Assembly: GCA_032158295.1 (NCBI GenBank)
Contig: CM063263.1
Location: 11,542,974 to 11,606,973 of the forward strand
Origin: Pycnopodia helianthoides
Lineage: Eukaryota; Echinodermata; Asteroidea; Forcipulatida; Asteriidae
Direction of reading: 5' to 3'
Length of the DNA stretch: 64,000 nucleotides
The notes under the pieces were generated by a model, which worked only from the letters and a program-made list of their open reading frames with translations, was not told where the DNA came from and made no database searches. This document shows positions 1-10,008 of this stretch, piece after piece (the stretch's first letter is position 1; each line of letters starts with the position of its first letter). A program made the position numbers and the translations under genes.

Positions 1-127
1 CTATACTAGCCAAGAACCTCATGGGGAGAAGACAATGAGGGAAGTTTCAGTTTTGGATGTGGGAGGAAAACCCCAGAAAACTAATCCAGGCTGCGATAGA
101 AAAACTTCCATCGCCATAAGCCTTTAG

Positions 128-350
128 TCGAGCAGATGTCGTGGTCGAGTGATTAAGAGCACCGGACTCAAGCACTGGTGTTTCTGATCAGCAGAGTGTG
201 GGTTCGAGTCCCGGTCAACGCACTTGTGTCCTTCGGATGGGTTAGCTAATCCCGTGTACTAGGATTAGTAGTGCACGTAAAATAACCCAGAACACTTATC
301 GTGCAAGAGTAGGGATTAAACCCTGTGTTCTGGTTCACATAGAAAGCACC
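128..350 (+). repeat. tRNA-derived SINE in PAN2 intron 7
   Basis: The head carries an A-box-like GTGGTCGAGTGATTAAGAG and a B box GGTTCGAGTCC at 201-211, like a Leu/Ser-type tRNA with a long variable arm. It is followed by a SINE body (CCTTCGGATGGG, then GTGCACGTAAAATAACCCAG). The same head recurs at 8121-8200 and on the minus strand near 9055-9130. Confidence 0.75.
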
Positions 351-561
351 CTCGTTTACAGGTTTCCCAGGCAAGCTACAGCGATTAAGTTCTCTTTGAG
401 GCATCCTTGGTTCCATTACCAAAAATATATAACAATATAATAATAATGGACATAGCTAGCCTCAGGTGTGTGGTATGGACAGGCACCAGACATCAAACAG
501 AGAAAACCTACATAGTTTGAGAGGGTTAGAGTTGCAACTTGATCGAAACTAAAGAGCATAC

Positions 562-706
562 CTCCAGAGTCTCCGAATGATATAGCCTTGTAGTTACTGG
601 AGACGTCTAAGGCTAGGGCCATGTCTCCCGCGATATTGACCTGGTAGAGTAACATGGCTTCAGGGGTCACCAGACCACCAGGGTCCAGCAGCTGGAACTG
701 TCCGGT
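562..706 (-). CDS. PAN2: PAN2 coding exon 7
   Basis: Residues 296-343: [17 protein letters not shown], then [20 protein letters not shown], like human SGQCQF and FDVSASKQALAFGDSEG. It ends with a split Gly codon at a GTATGC donor. No following exon is visible between 1 and 561, so the next exon lies off the left end. Confidence 0.93.
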
Positions 707-3700
707 CTGGGAAAAAAAAAGATAATGAACTTTATCAAGCAATAACCCACAAGGGAAACTGATTGGGTAAATTCTGAGAATAATTTTGGGTTGAACAAAG
801 AAAGACTTGAACCTGCGACCTCCGGATTAACGTGCCAGTGCTCTCCTGACTGAGCTATGTAGCCCTATGTTGGCAGTCTCCCTACTTTGTCATTAACTTT
901 GTTCGGGGGTGCCAGTCAGAAGCCATTTGACCTGTTACTACCGTGTAGCCAGGGATCACACCCAAGATTACGATACAACCTGGGAAGCGGCAGCAAAGGA
1001 ATTCCCTTAAGGGGATTCAACTTTTGAATGAATTTTAACATAATTTTATTCTAGTCCATTTTTATTTTGCAAAGGGCACTCCCATCGCAAAATCTTACAG
1101 TCTACGAGAAACTTATAAAGGGACACCAAGGCCAAGACCAGGGCAACATCAGCCTGCAACGAATTCCTGCTATTAGAAGAAATTACGATGGTTACCAGTC
1201 ACAGCAAGTACACATGGCATTGAATTTTGGCTGGTAACTTTTTTTCGAAATCATTTTGAGAAGTCCCCCCCCCCAACCACTAAGTATTAGATGATTTGCA
1301 GGACAAGTTCTATAAGATCAAAACTCATCAAAAGTTATCACAACTTCTCATTCTACTCATAGAAAAGAGACAACACATTGATTGTGTGACCACAAACCAA
1401 AATTCAAACCCCTTCTCTAGCCAGCAAACTAGTTTCACGCTTAGCTAAATTTGGGCCCTCGGTCAGCGGTTCCTCACCTGACTGACGACGACGACCCTGT
1501 TAGAGTAGGTCGGCACATAGCGCAAATACCAAGGCTCAATTGGTATATGAAGTGGGTTCATAGGTCGCATAGTTCGAAGGTCATAGACCATCAAGTACCG
1601 ATCCAAGGACAGACCTCCATTCCTATGAAGAAAAAATGGGAAAAGATCAAAAAAATGCTATTAATTTATGCTAGCTAAAATTCACTTTTAAATTATCATC
1701 ACTCCGATTGCAAAACAAAATTTGCGAGGAGGACAATTAATATATTTGAGATTATATAAATACCGCTTCTTCACATCCAAAGTAAATTGAGGAACAAAGT
1801 CCGATGTATGGTGCTAAGCCGAGGAGAGGACACAACAAGCATGAAACCCACAAAATACGTGTACAGGTCGGAAAATTAATTTATGGCCTGTGGGTTTGTG
1901 ATCTATAGAAAGAGCAATGACACTTGCCTGGAACCAGGCAGCACTGTCTTTGGTATGAGGAATTCAAAGTTGTTGTTGTTGTTGTTTATGAGATATCGCC
2001 TTACTCACAAGGCCGGACGGCCACTTCAAGGCGAGAGCTACACTTTACTGATTTGGGCTGTAGACCCAAATCAACTGGTATAAATGCTAAAAAGTGTTAT
2101 GTTGTGTTGTCATTTAGTCCTTTGAGAAAGACCCTGCTGGGGATTACCAATTTTGTTTGCACTCAAAAATTGACCGTTTAAAACAAAACCACTTTTTAAG
2201 ATGCTCAAACAGATTTGTTACCTTTCGCCGTAGCCACACGTCACCAGCTGATGTCCATGAACGTCAAAATCACTCAGAGTTCCAGAGTGAGCATCTAGGA
2301 CATGTTCCACCTTAAGGGAGTTGAGATCTCGCAAATGAACCTAAGAAAACAAAAAGAGTAGATCTGTTCAGATTACCTTTTTTAGTCCTCCTACTGTCTG
2401 ACCATTCAACAACATCCACTGTGGTTTTGAATGATAAACTATGCCAGCCTCCAATATGATATCATGCAGTGAATACCAACACAGTACACAGTCAACCCTC
2501 CTACTGTCTGACCTTTCAATCTACTTTGGTTTTACACATCGTAAATGATATATAAACTATGCCAGCCTGCAATATGATGTCTTGTGGTGAATGAATCTAC
2601 ACAGTACACAGTCAACCCTCCTACTGTCTGACCGTTCAATATCATCCACTTTGCTTTTGAATGATAGATCAGCAATGCCAGACTACAATATAACGTCTTG
2701 TGGTAAATGTATCCACACAGTACAGTCAACCCTCCTACTGTTTGACCATTTATTCCCATCCACTTTGGTTTTTAACAACATATAAACAATGCCAGCCTCC
2801 ATAACATCATGTGGTGAAAGCATCTACACAGTGCACTCGTGTGCTGTTATTTCTGCGCACTGTTGTGCTACCATATAAAACCTGAGCAGTTGAATGGTTT
2901 TTACAAGATTAGTCAACTCGCTGGAAACATTACCAAGAGTAGCAGGGTAAAAAAAAGAGATATCATTTTCTGCAGTGCTTGGAAGCATAAAAACTTCACT
3001 CTTTGTCTTCACCGTGAAAGAGAAATAATTTTCCAAAAGTAGTACAGACTTGACAGTTTTGTGATTTTAGAAGTTCGTGCAGCGAATGGAGTCAGACATT
3101 CTAAGTTTACCTTTCCACTTGTGTCTCCGCAGCAGATGAAGTTCTTGCCGTGCCGCATGATGGCCACACCCGGGTCCTGGGCGGTGAAGCTCCCCGCCTC
3201 TCTCCCTTCTACAAGGTCAAACTCCACCAGCAGGGTCTGGTGACCCCCCATTAGGAGGTGGGTGCCATTGTAGATCAGCATACACTGCATGTCTTGCAGA
3301 GATTCCCCTCTTTAATGAAAAAATCAATCAATTAAAGGCCCTGTACACTATTGGTAAGATCAAAAAACACAAATGTTCACAGATTCACACTTAACTTACA
3401 TGATTTAAAGTAAATAATGGTAGAAAGGGTTCCTTAAAATATTTCTGCCTAAAATGCTATCGTTTCTGAGAAATGAATAAAACAATAGTTTTTATCGCGC
3501 GCGATAATAAACTCGATGTTTGAAAAACAGAAAACACATAAGGTCTCTTTTCACTATTTTCTCGTGATCTCGATGACCAATTGAGCTCAAAAATTCACAG
3601 GTTTATTTCATGTATATGGTTAATCACACAAAACATGAACTTTGTTTGCGACTGTTTTGTCAGCTCTACCAATCCTGTATAATACCTTTAAGCAATAAAT

Positions 3701-5173
3701 CACAAGGGAAAATTGACTGGGTAAATGTGTTAATAATTTTGGGTTGAGAAAGTATCATTATACAAACACTATGACCCCTGTATGTGGTGACGTACAAACC
3801 GTTGATGGGCTGGTAGGCCTCTGTGTGAAAAGTCATGTTGCGTCTTATAAGGCTGTGCACCTTATACGTTAACACTTGAATCTTGCTTTGGTGATTTTAG
3901 GTACTGCCCCTTATACGCAAGAAATTAGGGTACATAGTGTCACCGCAAACCTAACTTCATTGAATCAATCTTTACCTATAGTCAAATACCCCCAGTCCTT
4001 GTCTAGCGTGGCAGTGGAGACTGTTACTGGACAGACCAAGCACCCCACCATCAAACGTGGTGATCTGTCTGATCTCACTGGATGCATGCATCTGGAACGA
4101 GGTGTACTTCTGCATCTGAGGGCCGTAGTAGGACGTGACATGGCCCTGTGGAGAGAGTAGCAAGAGACACATGGGAAATAGGAAAATAAGCATAGATGCA
4201 CAACTCTAACCGTAAGCAAAGTAAAAGGCACACTGTAAACTTGCCGGCAGTTTGTGTATTAAGCAAATGAGTATTAAACACAACAATTCTCCTGAAGACG
4301 AGCAGAGTATACTGCTCGAAACGTCGAGACCAAACCGGCTCTTTTTAGAGCCAACACTCCTCCCAAAAGAGATTTAACACATGGTTGTACCCGCAAGTTT
4401 ACTACTACTATTTATAGTTATAGTTACTTCTTACAACAATTCAAATCCATTGTGAACGCCCACACGCCCAACGCCCCCAACGCACCCCTCCTACAGACGC
4501 AGAGCAAAACCTCAAAACAAACTTGTCTCACCCCTTGATTCCCCATCCATAGTAGTTCTTCTTGTCGGTCAAACGCTACAGCGGATACTCCGAAATGATT
4601 GCCACCATCTGCCATTACGCTGTGCAGCTCTCGGTATGATCCATGCATCGACATCTGAGGCCCTGGCAAAGTAAACAAATAGACATAGATGAGCAAATCT
4701 TCTTGAACTTCTTCTTATCATTATTACAATTACATCTTTCTGGTAATGAAACCAAGAGACCGTCAACAGCGACTTGCACTGTGACTTGTAGGCCTGAAGA
4801 TACCTAGGTGTCAAAGAAATGATGAAGAAATGTCAGAGATGTTGTAGAGAGACCTCAACAAGGGAAAACCAGGGGGACCAGGTTGGCTCAGTGGTTTCTT
4901 TCCCTGCCTTTCACCTCTGTGGACCTCGGTTCAAATCCGACCTCAGATCGTAGTCTTAATCATTATTGCTTTGTCCCTTACAAGGTGTTACAGTCCAACT
5001 CTAGTAAATTTTTCTTTACTCAACCCAGAATTAAAATAAATGTCCTACTTACCTTCACCGTATTCATCTACGATAGGAGTGCGTCCATCATCTCCGACAT
5101 ACCCTTCGACAGGGATAGCACCGTCAATGTACTCGTTGGCTTGGTAGTCTCCTGGGGCAGGCTGGAATTCCAT
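562..5173 (-). CDS. PAN2: PAN2 deadenylase catalytic subunit, 5' part of gene (partial, 7 coding exons)
   Basis: PAN2 is the catalytic subunit of the PAN2-PAN3 complex, which shortens mRNA poly(A) tails in the cytoplasm. Seven exons join with matching phases (5053-5173, 4532-4662, 3976-4145, 3111-3309, 2222-2340, 1478-1622, 562-706) into 343 residues. They follow the N-terminal half of human PAN2 in order: [78 protein letters not shown] and [15 protein letters not shown]. This is the WD40-type beta-propeller. The linker that binds PAN3, the inactive ubiquitin-hydrolase-like domain and the DEDD exonuclease must lie off the left end. The start is the ATG at 5173, reading [18 protein letters not shown]. 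The exons are intact, with no frameshift. Identity rests on my memory of the family, and the match is strong. Confidence 0.95.
784..925 (-). repeat. tRNA-like SINE with conserved leader
   Basis: On the minus strand a leader (GGCTTCTGACTGGCACCCCC) is followed by a tRNA-like body with ATAGCTCAGTCAGGAGAGC and GCAGGTTCAAGTC. The same leader and body occur at 33598-33850 and 49840-49985. The acceptor ends do not pair, so it is not a working tRNA gene. Confidence 0.7.
1478..1622 (-). CDS. PAN2: PAN2 coding exon 6
   Basis: Residues 247-295: [20 protein letters not shown] and [17 protein letters not shown]. Human PAN2 has DRFLKVYDLRMMRAITPLQ and FIPTYTSRLAIISQ. CATAG acceptor after a T-rich tract; GTGAGG donor. 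Confidence 0.93.
2222..2340 (-). CDS. PAN2: PAN2 coding exon 5
   Basis: Residues [20 protein letters not shown] and [18 protein letters not shown]. They match the human sequence around VSLRDL and [15 protein letters not shown] acceptor and GTAACA donor. Confidence 0.93.
2385..2945. repeat. Tandem repeat of about 110-120 bp in PAN2 intron 4
   Basis: Four units start with CCTCCTACTGTCTGACC at about 2387, 2496, 2616 and 2730. Each continues through a segment with ATGCCAGCCT and ACACAGTACACAGTCAACC. The 3' flank (2830-2945) carries a second module, GTTGAATGG and CTCGCTGGAAACATTACC. Single or paired copies of these modules recur at 24345-24455, 24890-25000 and 25960-26220, so this is one mobile composite family. 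Confidence 0.7.
3111..3309 (-). CDS. PAN2: PAN2 coding exon 4
   Basis: Residues 141-207, including [30 protein letters not shown] and [20 protein letters not shown]. The acceptor AAAG is set by the phase of exon 3. The donor is GTAAAC. Confidence 0.93.
3332..3691 (+). mobile_element. TTAA-flanked MITE, copy 1
   Basis: Begins TTAAAGGCCCTGTACACTAT and ends ATACCTTTAA, with TTAA at both borders as in piggyBac-type target sites. The interior has the perfect palindrome TTATCGCGCGCGATAA (3492-3507). Two close relatives lie at 59597-59938 (inverted) and 62479-62821. It sits in PAN2 intron 3 and has no coding capacity. Confidence 0.75.
3976..4145 (-). CDS. PAN2: PAN2 coding exon 3
   Basis: Residues 85-140, [18 protein letters not shown] through QGLGVFDY, a blade of the propeller. 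CACAG acceptor and GTAAAG donor. The exon ends with two bases of a split Arg codon. Confidence 0.94.
4290..4403 (+). repeat. Retroelement-like end fragment with hammerhead-like core
   Basis: CTGAAGA (4292-4298), a stem GAGCAG/CTGCTC with loop AGTATA, then GAAAC (4318-4322). This is followed by GGCTCTTTTTAGAGCC and ATGGTTGTACCCGCAAGTTT. Parts of the same unit recur at 10978-11050, 11793-11907, 19240-19320 and 33491-33590. The arrangement resembles ends of Penelope-like elements, which is an inference. Confidence 0.5.
4532..4662 (-). CDS. PAN2: PAN2 coding exon 2
   Basis: Residues 41-84, including [12 protein letters not shown] and [10 protein letters not shown]. Human PAN2 has the equivalent YSELHSVVAEVG and EEMLWVGS. 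Flanked by a CAG acceptor and a GTGAGA donor. Confidence 0.93.
4868..4985 (+). repeat. tRNA-derived SINE (GGTTGGCTCAGTGG type)
   Basis: A-box-like GGTTGGCTCAGTGGTTTCTT and B-box-like GGTTCAAATCCGACC (about 4928-4942). The family recurs at 18195-18480 (minus, two tandem copies) and 31100-31290. Confidence 0.6.
5053..5173 (-). CDS. PAN2: PAN2 coding exon 1 (start codon)
   Basis: Codons 1-40 plus one base. It begins [18 protein letters not shown] and ends at a GTAAGT donor (5047-5052 on the plus strand read in reverse). The exon probably continues to a CAG acceptor at 5195-5197, which gives 21 bases of 5' UTR. Confidence 0.88.
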
Positions 5174-6596
5174 CGCTGGGGTTTGGAGTTGCCACTGGAA
5201 TCAGACGGGAGTTAATTTTGAAGACGGCCTGGTGAGCAATTCATCATCTGATGGGAACGATCAATTTATAGAATATAGAATATTGCATGAAAAACCTATG
5301 ACAAAACAAGGACAAGAGCTTGACTGCCTTTTTTTTTTTTTTCATCGGAAAAGCCAGTGGGCAATTTTCCAGCTATTTTGTCAACCATGTATATCTTTTT
5401 CATCCATTTTTGGGGCAATTTTTTGAGAGGAGATGTGCTGAAAATCATAGCAAAATGCAGAATCTTATAAAAAAGAGGAGTACAGCGCCCCAGTTAAAGG
5501 GGCACTGCACTGTCGTCGTTTTCATAGTCTGCTTGTACTTTGTGGCTGGACATGGAAACATGAACTTTCACCCAGTTACTACAAGTTGACCGTCACATCA
5601 CAAACAAATGTTTAAAAGGGCGTTATCGTTACTATCGCATGTGCATCAACTGGTGAGAGTTCAGAATTTAAAGTCTGGGCACAGACTCACTGTGTTCATG
5701 ATGACACTAGAGTAGACAGTGCCCATTTTACTTTAGTAGCCCTGCCCCTGGCCGTGCTGGCCTGGGCTTATTCCTACAAACAAGTACAAGCAACTAGCAG
5801 TACGGTACAAGAACTTACAAAATAAAGAAACAACTGTAATATACTCATTTTGCCATCCAACAATAATAGCTAGATATAAAAAGAAATGTACACTACTAGT
5901 AACGTTACTCTACATGGCATTATCTTAAGACAAATGACTCATGAGAGACTGCAAGGAATGGTGACATATGACATGAGTAACTCGCGAAAAACGAATAACT
6001 GTCCGAATCCCAAACTGCCAAAGCATGTGTAAACACAGGAGAAAAGTTTTCTCAACTTTGGGGGCACAAAAAAAGTTATATATTAACCCCCTCGACAGAG
6101 ATAGTACCTGGAAATTTAAAGAACACGGTCCCGTCATTTAATCTGATTTGTTTACTGATTTGGAGATAAAACAATGTAGATTTCTTACCCAGTTTCAATG
6201 AATTCCGTTTCAATCACGTTCGCTTGTTTTTGTTCACCCAGAATTGAGTGCGCCCTCATCGATAAGAAGAGAATCTCAGATTCATGTCATGGACTGTTTC
6301 ATGAACCATTTTAATAGTTACAAAATAATAACACTGTCAATCATATTTTTGTTTTTGTGTGCTTACGAGCGCAATAGTTCATAATTTTGATTCACATTCT
6401 GATTATCAAGCATATTTTATCTTAATACAGTTATCAGTGAAGAATATACTTCAAACAGCCGTCAGGTTTTGTTAATGTAGACATGACCTACACTTCTGAG
6501 GAGATAATAAAATTGTAGAAACTGCGTGTTGAATTTGCCCGTAAATCATCAGATTTCGTCAATTTTTCTCGAAATCTTACCAAGCCACAAAAGACG
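5174..6596. promoter_or_regulatory. Divergent PAN2-SNF8 upstream region
   Basis: The two start codons face away from each other across 1,423 bases. A minus-strand donor (GTAAGAAA ending at 6188) follows a stretch that could be a non-coding PAN2 exon from 6189 to about 6280. It would splice to the CAG acceptor at 5195-5197 just before the ATG exon. If so, the two transcription starts lie within a few hundred bases of each other. No TATA box or CpG-rich core is evident by eye. The 5200-6180 part has no recognisable gene. Confidence 0.4.
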
Positions 6597-6647
6597 ATGA
6601 GGCGTGCAGCAGGGTTAGGAGCAATAAATAAACGGAAATTGGCGCAG
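6597..6647 (+). CDS. SNF8: SNF8 exon 1
   Basis: Seventeen codons, MRRAAGLGAINKRKLAQ, like human MHRRGVGAGAIAKKKLAE. GTATGT donor, phase 0. Confidence 0.92.
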
Positions 6648-9600
6648 GTATGTAATGGTACAATACAAATTTCTTTTTCGTAATGCCTTGTTTGTCAATG
6701 GCACTGCACTTCTGCAGAGGACAACTGCACATTATGAATTAGTAACTTCGCTTGCTTACAAGTTACAGTTCCAGTACACCAAGCATTTAACAGGCATGCA
6801 ACTTTTCCTCGGATCAGCTGATTTCCTCTTTTTTATTCTCAGTTTTACCATTCAAAATTGAAAAATACTGTACAAAATCTTTGAAATTTTGTAATTTCCT
6901 TTTTTTTGGTGAAGTTTGCATGCCTGATTTAAGTAACACTGGCTCCATGTTTAGGCTGTTAAAGTGTTACTATAGTAGTAGAAGTAGTAGTATAGTAAGA
7001 GATTACACTTGCCAAGATAAGGCAAGAAAGCTTTATAAATAACAAAATATAAAAAGTACTGCACTAACCAATGCACTTGGTAACTTGTATGTAGGGTTGT
7101 TTATATCTAATGGATAGTGGACCCAGATAACTGGGGTGCTGTACTTTTTTCCTTTTTTTTTTTACTCGTCATACTTGTCGAAATTTTAAAAAATGAGCAC
7201 AGCACCCCAGTTACTGGATCTTAGAAATGATCTAACCCAGTGCCATGATTCTCGGATGGACATAACATTAATACAGCCTGTATTACAGGTTTAATTGCGA
7301 GACAAACCTTTTCTGTGATGCCTTTTTATCCTCCCATCAAGGCCAAGTATAAAGACAAAGGAAGCGAGATTGCCGAAGATCAGCTCAGCCAGATGTCAAA
7401 GATGCTGGAGGCATTCCGCACAAACCTTGAGGAGTTTGCAACCAGCCACAAGAACGATATCAAACGTAATCCAGAATTCAGAATGCAGTTTCAAGAGATG
7501 TGTGCAACGATCGGAGTAGACCCACTGGCTTGTAAGAAGTGGTTTTTTCGCAGAAATAGAATCCAGAGATTGCTGTGGGTGTAGTTATCTGTGTACATCT
7601 GCTTTGAGTCTATTCTTGAGCTGATCAGTTTAAAGCCCATTTCATGCTTCCTGCGAATGCGAAGCAAATTTTGACGTTTCAAATTCGCAATGAACAATTG
7701 AGATGTGCAGTTCAGATGTGCTCAACTCCTGCGAAACATTCGCAGCGAAAAAAGAGCTGTGACGTCAAAATTCGCTTCTGTTTTTACATTTTTATATATT
7801 TCTGGTAATAAAAGCAAGGATGCCTCATATGTGAACATGGTGTTTACTGTTTTGGTTCAATACATTCCTGCATACTGATTTTTGTTATATTTTTTCTCAA
7901 AAGCTGGTAAAGGGTTTTGGTCAGAAATGTTAGGAGTAGGTGATTTCTACTATGAGCTGGGAGTTCAGATCATTGAGGTGTGTCTAGCAACGCAACATCG
8001 GAACGGAGGGTTGCTAAGCTTGGAAGAACTTCTTAGTAAAGTCAGAGCTACAAGAGGGAGGACAAAGCAGGCCCAAGATGTCAGTCTGTAAGTAGGGAGG
8101 GAGACGGGACCATAAAGATACCGTGGCTGGGGAATCCAGAGCACCAGACTCAATTACTTAGTTTTTAAGTCATCTGAGAGTAGGTTCAAATCCCTGTCAA
8201 GTCATTTGAGTGTAGGTTCACATCCCGGTCCAGTCATTTAAGAGTAGGTTCACATCCCGTTCCAGTCATTTGAGAGTAGATTCAAATCCCAGTCAAGTCA
8301 TCTGAGAGTAGGTTAAAATCCCAGTCAAGTCATATTTTAAGCTTCAAGTCCAGTTTGCTTGAAGATAAAGTATTGCCACAGACGCACTCAGGGAATCCGG
8401 ACAAATGTAGCACGTCTGTGTCCCATATCAAACCTGGCCGAAAGGTGCAGAAGCGCTATTTTTTCCCGTATTTCACTTGAGCTTTTGTGGTAACTAATAT
8501 TAATTATGTCGTATTTGTTTAGTTAAAACAAATTAATTTAAGTTCCAACTTTTATCTTTTGTCATTTTTAATCACCAGAGATGACCTGATGAGGGCCATT
8601 AAGAAGTTGCGTATCCTAGGTAACGGTTTTGCCCTACACAGACTACAAGATGGCCGGTATCTCGTTCAGTCGGTACCCGCAGAGCTTAACATGGATCACA
8701 CAAGCGTTTTGAGTCTTGCAGAGGTAAATAACCTATTTAAATACATAAAATTTTTAATTTTGAATCACATCTGAAAATTTACCTTGACTGCTCATTAGTT
8801 GTTTTTCAACAGGATAAGCAGAGCTATGTTTTGAATTATGAGACCCAATTATGTAACACCTTGTAAGGGTTTACAAGGTGCCGCTGCGCATTCAGCAGCC
8901 ACTGCCCGAAACACTGGGGCAAATCCCCTTCTCTATTAAGGGTAACTGGGTTCTTTTATGTGCGTTACACAACTCATGGGACCTACGGCTTTACGTCCCA
9001 TCTGAAGGACGAAGCAATAATGTCTTGCTTAAGCACACAAGTGTCAACACCAGGACTCAAACCCACACTCTGCTGATCAGAAACACCAGAGCTTGAGTCC
9101 AGTGCACTTGACCGCTCAGCCGCAACACGCCACATGTAAAACATGATCAGTTTGCTAGGTGTGTAATCGTTCTGGTTTGGTTAGCATGAAGTGTTTAAAG
9201 GCTCAGTTTAACAGTGATTGATACAGTTTTAAAGTCTGGATTAATTTTGTCTAAACTGAAAAATCAAAATTTTATGACTTTCTCACTCGTTCAGGGTTCT
9301 GGTTATACATCATTTTCCAAGTTAAAGCAGCAGTTGAAATGGGACATGGACAGAGCAAACCTTGTAATGGTGAGTCAGACCTAAGAATGACCGTGTTCGT
9401 ACCTTTAAAGGGGCACATTGCCTTCGGATCGGGCGCTTTGGCTCTATAAAAAGTGTTTGTCATGAAATGAATGTGTTAGGAAAGACATTTTAAAAGTAGA
9501 ATATAATGATTCACACAAATATCCCTTGAAATTGTGTGGTTTTTGTGTAATTTCACGGAAGATCACTGTCCGCTATTTGTAGAACCAAATTTTTGACTCC

Positions 9601-10008
9601 ACAAAATGGCGGACCGTATGCTCTGCTGGTTGTATTTCAAGAGGCAAATTTATGTTTTTTAATCACTACTCACCATTTACAATGCACTGTGGGTGTTTTT
9701 GCACGAGAACCACTCTGATAGAGGATGAGGAGTAATTCCAAAGAGTAAAATGTTGAGAGATTTGGAGGCAGTGTGGCCTAATGTGGCTCCTAACTCTATC
9801 TACACCGCACTCCCTCCCAAAAGTTGTAAAGGCAAGGGACTGAAAAACAATATCATTTTAAGATTTGTATCTACAAAATGTTTAAATGTTTTGATTTGTT
9901 TTTGTTTGACAGGATCGCATGGTGCAGGAAGGACTGGTTTGGGTTGATGAACAGGGTGATGAGGAGAGATTATACTGGTTCCCGGGCCTCTTCCCAGAGA
10001 CATCATGA
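6597..10008 (+). CDS. SNF8: SNF8/VPS22, ESCRT-II subunit (complete, 6 exons)
   Basis: SNF8 (EAP30, Vps22) forms ESCRT-II with VPS25 and VPS36, which sorts ubiquitinated cargo into multivesicular endosomes. Coding exons 6597-6647, 7342-7531, 7904-8087, 8579-8723, 9295-9369 and 9913-10008 join into 246 residues ending TGA. The protein starts MRRAAGLGAINKRKLAQ, followed by the N-terminal helix AKYKDKGSEIAEDQLSQMSK and [12 protein letters not shown]-type core [20 protein letters not shown]. Next come LGVGDFYYELGVQIIEVCLA, the winged-helix segments DDLMRAIKKLRILGNGFA and VQSVPAELNMDHTSVLSLAE, and LKWDMDRANLVMDRMVQEG. All follow human SNF8 in order. The human protein has 258 residues. This one stops after WFPGLFPETS and lacks about 14 C-terminal residues. 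Confidence 0.96.
7121..7217. repeat. Fold-back sequence in SNF8 intron 1
   Basis: CCCAGATAACTGGGGTGCTG near 7122 is matched in reverse by AGCACCCCAGTTACTGG near 7201. The two form a hairpin around a T-rich centre. Confidence 0.6.
7342..7531 (+). CDS. SNF8: SNF8 exon 2
   Basis: AKYKDKGSEIAEDQLSQMSK to TIGVDPLA, the long N-terminal helical part. ATCAAG acceptor; GTAAGA donor splits a Ser codon. Confidence 0.95.
7904..8087 (+). CDS. SNF8: SNF8 exon 3
   Basis: GKGFWSEMLGVGDFYYELGV through RGRTKQAQDVS, nearly identical to human over the first part. AAAG acceptor, GTAAGT donor, split Leu codon. Confidence 0.95.
8121..8335 (+). repeat. tRNA-SINE head followed by a 32-bp B-box-like tandem array (SNF8 intron 3)
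   Basis: A SINE head (CCGTGGCTGGGGAATCCAGA, then GCACCAGACTCAA) runs into five near-copies of a 31-33 bp unit. Each unit carries a tRNA B-box-like core: GGTTCAAATCC at 8183, GGTTCACATCC at 8215 and 8248, GATTCAAATCC at 8279 and GGTTAAAATCC at 8311. The spacers read CAAGTCATCTGAGAGTA or near variants. Confidence 0.8.
8579..8723 (+). CDS. SNF8: SNF8 exon 4
   Basis: DDLMRAIKKLRILGNGFALH and LVQSVPAELNMDHTSVLSL, part of the winged-helix region. Of two adjacent AG dinucleotides the first is used, because only it keeps the frame. GTAAAT donor. Confidence 0.94.
8858..9133 (-). repeat. tRNA-derived SINE in SNF8 intron 4
   Basis: On the minus strand the head has a B-box-like GGTTTGAGTCC and GTTTCTGATCAGCAGAGTGT, as at 128-350. 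It is followed by a body with GACGTAAAGCCGTAGGTCCC and GCAGTGGCTGCTGAATGCGC. The tail part of this body also occurs at 34190-34375 and 39460-39655. Confidence 0.75.
9295..9369 (+). CDS. SNF8: SNF8 exon 5
   Basis: Twenty-five codons, GSGYTSFSKLKQQLKWDMDR then ANLVM. TTCAG acceptor and GTGAGT donor, both phase 0. Confidence 0.92.
9913..10008 (+). CDS. SNF8: SNF8 exon 6 and stop
   Basis: DRMVQEGLVWVDEQGDEERL, YWFPGLFPETS, stop. It aligns with human EHLLKEGLAWLDLQ and YWLPALF. The human tail after this point is absent. TTGACAG acceptor. Confidence 0.93.
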   Translation, partial: DRMVQEGLVWVDEQGDEERLYWFPGLFPETS

